Shown here one piece after another: positions 5,409 through 10,176 of a stretch of 10,176 nt of DNA. Within the stretch, counting starts at the first letter, position 1, and each line of letters begins with the position of its first letter. Origin of the DNA: Prevotellaceae bacterium UBA7028 (GTDB lineage Bacteria; Bacteroidota; Bacteroidia; Bacteroidales; Bacteroidaceae). The stretch is taken from NCBI GenBank assembly GCA_002494215.1, contig DLBF01000124.1, forward strand, positions 1 through 10,176, given 5' to 3'. The notes beneath the pieces were generated by a model, which worked only from the letters and a program-made list of their open reading frames with translations, did no database searches and was not told where the DNA came from. The position numbers and the translations under genes were made by a program.

Positions 5409-7256
5409 ATGTGCGGAATAGTAGGTTACATTGGCACTAAACGTGCTTATCCCATTTTAATTAAAGGACTAAAGCGACTGGAATACCGAGGCTATGATAG
5501 CGCCGGTGTGGCAATGATTAGCGAAAACGGCGGGCTCAACGTATATAAAGCCAAAGGCAAGGTAGCCGATTTAGAGTCATTCTGCGAAGAAAAGGACACC
5601 ACTGGATGTGTAGGTATTGCTCATACGCGATGGGCCACTCATGGCGAGCCCAATAGCACAAATGCCCACCCCCACTATTCTGCCTCCGGCCGCTTGGCAC
5701 TCATACACAACGGTATTATAGAAAACTACCTGACGCTAAAGGAAAAACTCGTCAGCAGAGGCATCACCTTCAAGAGCGCTACTGACTCCGAGGCTTTGGT
5801 TCAATTAGTGGAATATATCATGCAGAGCAACGGCATAGAACTTCTGGAGGCCGTCCAGGTTGCCTTGCATCAAGTTATTGGAGCATACGCCATAGCTATC
5901 CTCGACTGTGAACACCCCGACACCATCATCTGTGCACGTCAGAGTTCGCCTTTAGTAGTAGGCCTGGGCGAAGACGGAGCTTTCTATCTGGCATCCGATG
6001 CCAGCCCCATTGCAGAATATACCGACAAGGTGGTATATTTGAACGATGGCGACATAGCTGTCCTTCAGTTGGGCCAAGAACTGAAGGTGGTAAACATGGA
6101 CAATGAGACTCAATCACCCAAAATAAAACAGATTGACGTCACACTGGGTCAATTAGAAAAGGGAGGGTACCCATACTTCATGCTCAAGGAAATCTTCGAG
6201 CAACCAGGCTGCCTACGCGATTGTATGCGAGGACGTATCAATGTGGATGCAGACCGCATTACGCTCTCAGCTGTCATCGACTATCGCGAGAAACTTGTCA
6301 GCGCACGTCGAATCATTATCGTTGCCTGCGGAACAAGCTGGCATGCAGGCCTCATCGGCAAACAACTTTTTGAAAGCCTCTGTCGCATACCAGTTGAAGT
6401 GGAATACGCCTCAGAATTCCGTTATCGCGACCCTGTCATATACCCCGACGATGTAGTGATAGCCATTTCTCAGAGTGGTGAGACGGCTGATACACTAGCA
6501 GCCATCGAGCTGGCACGCAAAGCCGGCGCTTTTGTTTTCGGTGTCTGCAACGCCATCGGAGCCAGCATACCCCGCCAAACTTCAACAGGCGTATATATTC
6601 ACGTAGGCCCCGAAATCGGAGTTGCTTCCACCAAAGCATTTACAGGGCAGGTAACAGTACTCTCCATGTTAGCTTTATGTATCGCCAACGAACGTCGCAC
6701 AATCCCCGGCGAGCAATACAAGGAGATGGTGAAGGAATTGACACTGATTCCCGAGAAGATGGAAGAAGCATTGAAGACCAACGAGCAAATAGAACGTCTT
6801 TCACCCATCTTCACCTATGCCAAGAACTGTCTCTATCTGGGGCGAGGATATAACTACCCCGTCGCCCTCGAGGGTGCTCTGAAGCTAAAAGAAATCTCAT
6901 ACATCCACGCCGAGGGTTACCCCGCTGCCGAGATGAAACATGGGCCCATCGCCCTTATCGATTCCGAGATGCCCGTCTTCGTCATCGCCACCCGCGATCG
7001 CCTCTACGAGAAGGTAATCAGCAATATACAAGAGGTACGCGCGAGAGGCGGACGAGTTACAGCCCTTGTCACCGAAGGCGATACACAGATAAAGAAATTT
7101 GCAGACCATATCATCACACTCCCCGACACAATGGAATGCTTTCAACCTCTCATCGCCAGCATTCCCTTGCAGCTTCTAGCTTATCATATTGCTGTCTGCA
7201 AAGGAAAGGACGTAGACCGTCCCCGCAACCTTGCCAAGAGCGTGACTGTAGAGTAA
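5409..7256 (+). CDS. glmS: Glutamine--fructose-6-phosphate aminotransferase (isomerizing)
   Basis: Makes glucosamine-6-phosphate from fructose-6-phosphate and glutamine in the cytoplasm, the entry step to UDP-GlcNAc for peptidoglycan and LPS. At 615 residues it has the usual bacterial length. Cys2, exposed after removal of Met1, is the glutaminase nucleophile (MCGIVGYIG). HTRWATHG (72-79), HNGIIENY (100-107) and TDSEAL (125-130) complete the N-terminal glutaminase site. Two SIS domains follow: the first with ACGTSWHAG (about 306-314) and SQSGETADT (about 352-360), the second with LGRGYNYPVALEGALKLKE and HAEGYPAAEMKHGP (about 476-515). The C terminus DVDRPRNLAKSVTVE is the conserved tail that closes the sugar site. 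All key residues are present. It is monocistronic by context: its own promoter in front and a strong terminator behind. Start chosen because the nucleophile must be residue 2. Confidence 0.98.
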   Translation: MCGIVGYIGTKRAYPILIKGLKRLEYRGYDSAGVAMISENGGLNVYKAKGKVADLESFCEEKDTTGCVGIAHTRWATHGEPNSTNAHPHYSASGRLALIHNGIIENYLTLKEKLVSRGITFKSATDSEALVQLVEYIMQSNGIELLEAVQVALHQVIGAYAIAILDCEHPDTIICARQSSPLVVGLGEDGAFYLASDASPIAEYTDKVVYLNDGDIAVLQLGQELKVVNMDNETQSPKIKQIDVTLGQLEKGGYPYFMLKEIFEQPGCLRDCMRGRINVDADRITLSAVIDYREKLVSARRIIIVACGTSWHAGLIGKQLFESLCRIPVEVEYASEFRYRDPVIYPDDVVIAISQSGETADTLAAIELARKAGAFVFGVCNAIGASIPRQTSTGVYIHVGPEIGVASTKAFTGQVTVLSMLALCIANERRTIPGEQYKEMVKELTLIPEKMEEALKTNEQIERLSPIFTYAKNCLYLGRGYNYPVALEGALKLKEISYIHAEGYPAAEMKHGPIALIDSEMPVFVIATRDRLYEKVISNIQEVRARGGRVTALVTEGDTQIKKFADHIITLPDTMECFQPLIASIPLQLLAYHIAVCKGKDVDRPRNLAKSVTVE

Positions 7257-7286
7257 CTGATTGGAGAAATCTCTTATTCATACATG

Positions 7287-7328
7287 AGGACGTTTCATTT
7301 TTATGACACGTCCTTTTTTCTTTTTTTT
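7287..7328 (+). terminator. Intrinsic terminator of glmS
   Basis: The stem AGGACGT (7287-7293) / ACGTCCT (7308-7314) continues, after one T-C mismatch, with TCAT / ATGA around a TTTT loop. It is followed by a run of T from 7314 to 7328 broken by a single C. This is a textbook Rho-independent terminator starting 31 nt after the glmS stop. Confidence 0.9.
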
Positions 7329-7406
7329 CATTTCTGTTACGACATAATATTCGTGTACTTAACCTTAATACTTTCGTTCGACAATAAAAAGAAAAATGTT
7401 TTTTCC

Positions 7407-7438
7407 TTTTGTGTTATGCTCATTTATTCGTATCTTTG
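7407..7438 (+). promoter_or_regulatory. Promoter of the propeller-sensor gene
   Basis: The -33 box TTTTG (7407-7411) and -7 box TATCTTTG (7431-7438) have the exact 19-nt spacing of Bacteroidetes promoters. Transcription should begin near 7445, giving a short leader of about 14 nt to the ATG at 7459, with A-rich sequence in place of a Shine-Dalgarno. Confidence 0.75.
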
Positions 7439-7458
7439 CAACAAAAGAAACAGAAAAG

Positions 7459-10176
7459 ATGGCCCTTAAACTACGCTATAACGCAAAAAAAATAATTCTT
7501 CTAGCATTCTTGATGATAACAGCAGGAAACGCTTTTAGCAGCAATGACTTGCAAATAAACGATTTCACATTTTCACATCTTGGGGTGACAGAAGGCCTTG
7601 ACAACCAACGTATCTTCAGCATATGCCAAACGCCATCTGGAGCTATTTGGTGGGCTTCCAAGAAAGGAGTGAGTAGATACAACGGATGGACAATCAAAAA
7701 TTATCCGCTGAATGAAGGAATGCCTTATGCCCACCTCGGAGCACGCGTCATTAGGTTGGCTACAGACAATTCACACCTTTACGCCTACGACAGTCGCAGT
7801 TACATCTTTACCTTCGACTCCATTCAGGACCGTTTCGTCCCCCTTCTCCCACAGAAATTAAACCATGAAGGACTTAATGATGTTTATCCTGCCGACGGAA
7901 ATCTATATCTGGCCATGTACGATGGTATTTATCTATTGCAAGACACCATCCTAACCCAAATCATGAAGGGCGCCTTTGTCAACAAAATCATCCCCATTAA
8001 CAATCACCTACTGTTCTGTGCCCGTGAAGGTGTCTTTGACGAGAAAGGTCATCAATTGCTACCATACAACATAGAAAGCGGTTATTACGATGACGCGACA
8101 GGAAAACTTTGGCTGGGCGGTTATGATACAGGATTAATAATTGTAACCATGGGAGCCAACGGAAAGATTGTCGGATACGATATGGCTCCACTGGCTGACG
8201 GGGAAACCCAACAGAATCCCATCCGTCAGATATGCCCCTACAATAAGGATATCATGCTTTTTGGTATAGACGGACAAGGTGTTTACCAGATGCCACGTAA
8301 CGGCAAAGGGCAGCCTGCATTGTTATTCGATGCCAACGAGTCACAACATGGCACATTGCACGGGAACGGCGTATATGGCTTGTTGGTAGACAACTGGAAA
8401 AACATCTTCATCGGAACTTATTCTGGCGGTATAGACATTGCCCGCTTCACAGGCAGTACAATTTCTGTTTATACCCATATTGCCAATAACCCGCAAAGCT
8501 TGCAGAACAACCATGTTAACGGTGTCCTACAGCTATCCGAATACCTGCTAATGGGTACGGACAATGGAGTAAGCATCCTTAACACCCAAACAGGGACATG
8601 GCAGCACTGTATTCAAGGAACCGTAGCACTTAATCTCTGTAAACGCGCAGACGGAAACATTCTGGTAGCAACCTACGGAAAGGGCATTTACGAGATAGAC
8701 TGCAACGGTAACATTCACCAGCACTACACCGTAGCCAGTGGTTTACTAACCGACGACCACGTTTATGCCGTCTGCCAAGACAACAAAAAGAACCTATGGA
8801 TAGGAAGCCTGAATGGAGACCTCCTACAAGTAAGTGCTCAAGGCGAACGTCACCACTACCCCATCCACGACGTGATGACCATCATCCAGTTACCTTCCGG
8901 GAAGATGGCCATAGGCACCGCCTTCGGTCTTAAGCTGGTGGACCCTGAAAGTGGGGATATTGAGGAACTCGACTATGCACCAGCTGGCATAACCGATGTG
9001 AATACCTTCATAACCCATCTTCTTGTCAACGAGCAGGAGTTATGGATCGGCACCGAAGGTGGAGGCGTGTATGTATGGAATCTGAGAAACAAAACAGGAC
9101 ACCAGCTTATTCGACAGAATGGGCTCCCATCTAACTATGTGAGCAGTCTGGCGAAGGGAGAGAATGGTTGCGTATGGATAGCAACAGAGGAAGGACTAGC
9201 ATTCATCTCCCCCCAAGATCCCAAGAAAGCCGTAGGAGTTGACTATTGCTTCGGTTTCGACCGCGAATACGTACGAGGGGCTGTTTGGCATCTTCAGAAC
9301 GACGACATTCTGTTCGGCTCCACAACAGGTGCAGTGATTATCCATCCGAAAAATGTTCAGGCTATCAGCCACACCGCAAAACTACGTCTTACTGGCGTAA
9401 GTTGCAAGGTAGCTGATGTTGAGCAGTTCAACAAGGATGTTTTCGATATGCTTGCAGACCGAAGACTGCATTTTTCCTATAGCCAGCGAACATTCGATCT
9501 AAACTTTGAAAGCGTGAATATGCGCAATCATTTCGATATTGCCTACCGCTACAGAATAGACAACGGAGAATGGAGCCACCCCACCACCCAGCAGTTCATT
9601 CGATTTGTCAGCATGGAACCTGGTAAGCACGTACTTACGCTACAATGCGTAAGTCGAACCAGCGGAATAACCATCGACCAGCTGTCCCTTACCATCACCA
9701 TCTGTCAACCATGGTGGAACAGTTGGTGGATGTGGTGCATCTATGTTTTCCTTGTACTGCTAGCTTTCTATGGCGCATGGCGCGTTTACGAGCTACACGA
9801 GAAATACATGCGACTAGCCATCGTGCATCTCCGAACTGCGGAGGACAAACCGCAGACTTCCCTTGAGGTGGAGCACAACAGCCCATCCCTACAGCCAGAA
9901 ATATCAGAAGAGGCCACAAATGATTTTGTCGATAAAGCCACCAGTCTTATTCTGGAGCACTTAAGCGAGTCAGACTTCACCATCGACAGCCTCTGCCGAG
10001 AGATGGCTATGAGCCGTACACTCTTTTACGTTAAGCTCAAGTCATACACGGGAAAGTCACCCCAAGATTTTATGCGAATCATCCGTTTGGAACGTGCTGC
10101 TGCCATGTTACGTAACGGTCGAAATGTAACAGATGCAGCTACACTGACAGGATTTGACAATCCCAAGTATTTCAGC
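7459..10176 (+). CDS. Propeller sensor fused to AraC-type regulator, no kinase or receiver (3' end outside window)
   Basis: Membrane-spanning sensor-regulator; 906 codons are open to the window edge. A signal peptide or membrane anchor lies at 1-27 (basic RYNAKK, then IILLAFLMITAGNA). A periplasmic beta-propeller of Reg_prop repeats fills about 40-660; clear blades include GAIWWASKKGVSRYNG (61-76), NIFIGTYSGGIDIARF (about 315-330), GLLTDDHV to LWIGSLNGDLL (428-455) and NGLPSNYV to VWIATEEGLAF (554-582). A Y_Y_Y domain (about 670-750, with YRYRIDNGEWS) and one transmembrane helix (about 756-774) follow. A ~45-residue hydrophilic linker then leads straight into an AraC HTH (about 820-906, with MSRTLFYVKLKSYTGKSPQDF and TGFDNPKYFS). 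The order matches SusR-like hybrid two-component regulators, but HisKA, HATPase and receiver domains are absent. In HTCS proteins such propellers sense glycan fragments; ligand and target genes here are unknown. Only the last few residues should be missing. Confidence 0.9.
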   Translation, partial: MALKLRYNAKKIILLAFLMITAGNAFSSNDLQINDFTFSHLGVTEGLDNQRIFSICQTPSGAIWWASKKGVSRYNGWTIKNYPLNEGMPYAHLGARVIRLATDNSHLYAYDSRSYIFTFDSIQDRFVPLLPQKLNHEGLNDVYPADGNLYLAMYDGIYLLQDTILTQIMKGAFVNKIIPINNHLLFCAREGVFDEKGHQLLPYNIESGYYDDATGKLWLGGYDTGLIIVTMGANGKIVGYDMAPLADGETQQNPIRQICPYNKDIMLFGIDGQGVYQMPRNGKGQPALLFDANESQHGTLHGNGVYGLLVDNWKNIFIGTYSGGIDIARFTGSTISVYTHIANNPQSLQNNHVNGVLQLSEYLLMGTDNGVSILNTQTGTWQHCIQGTVALNLCKRADGNILVATYGKGIYEIDCNGNIHQHYTVASGLLTDDHVYAVCQDNKKNLWIGSLNGDLLQVSAQGERHHYPIHDVMTIIQLPSGKMAIGTAFGLKLVDPESGDIEELDYAPAGITDVNTFITHLLVNEQELWIGTEGGGVYVWNLRNKTGHQLIRQNGLPSNYVSSLAKGENGCVWIATEEGLAFISPQDPKKAVGVDYCFGFDREYVRGAVWHLQNDDILFGSTTGAVIIHPKNVQAISHTAKLRLTGVSCKVADVEQFNKDVFDMLADRRLHFSYSQRTFDLNFESVNMRNHFDIAYRYRIDNGEWSHPTTQQFIRFVSMEPGKHVLTLQCVSRTSGITIDQLSLTITICQPWWNSWWMWCIYVFLVLLAFYGAWRVYELHEKYMRLAIVHLRTAEDKPQTSLEVEHNSPSLQPEISEEATNDFVDKATSLILEHLSESDFTIDSLCREMAMSRTLFYVKLKSYTGKSPQDFMRIIRLERAAAMLRNGRNVTDAATLTGFDNPKYFS

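Noticed and set aside
7284..7469. Small plus-strand gene between glmS and the sensor gene
   Set aside because: It starts inside the glmS terminator hairpin and reads through the T tract and the sensor promoter; the Phe/Tyr-rich product is an artefact of T-rich non-coding DNA.

Overview
The window looks like chromosomal DNA of a Bacteroidales bacterium, probably Prevotellaceae or a close relative; I cannot name the species. Four of four inspected gene starts that need a promoter carry the Bacteroidetes-type pair, a TTTG-like -33 box and a TAnnTTTG -7 box exactly 19 nt apart. Starts mostly lack a Shine-Dalgarno sequence, and one gene is a SusR/HTCS-like propeller sensor, a family typical of gut Bacteroidetes.

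Layout. Positions 2-1018 (+) are the 3' part of valS, entering just after the KMSKS motif. Positions 1019-1204 lie between convergent genes and hold a MITE-like element: a ~29-bp near-perfect inverted repeat enclosing three tandem 22-nt modules. Positions 1205-3020 (-) carry a HisC/CobD-like PLP enzyme followed by a LicC-like nucleotidyltransferase. From a back-to-back divergent promoter region (3021-3144), two genes run the other way: a CDP-alcohol phosphatidyltransferase-like membrane enzyme (3145-4134) and an LPG-synthase-TM/UPF0104 'flippase-like' membrane protein (4185-5228). Then come glmS (5409-7256), with a palindrome straddling its -33 box and a good intrinsic terminator behind it, and from 7459 to the window edge a large propeller sensor fused directly to an AraC-type DNA-binding domain. 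No stretch above 300 bases lacks a gene.

How the genes may work together. The four genes at 1205-5228 look like one self-contained pathway. By inference, the PLP enzyme makes or modifies an amino-alcohol phosphate (or aminophosphonate), the nucleotidyltransferase activates it as a CDP-alcohol, the CDP-alcohol transferase puts the head group on a lipid or other membrane acceptor, and the multi-pass protein moves or modifies the product. The substrate cannot be read from the sequence. The transferase lacks the fourth aspartate of its family motif, which makes its chemistry the most interesting open point. GlmS supplies glucosamine-6-phosphate for peptidoglycan and LPS. The sensor protein seems to be a one-step version of the hybrid two-component system, without kinase or receiver.
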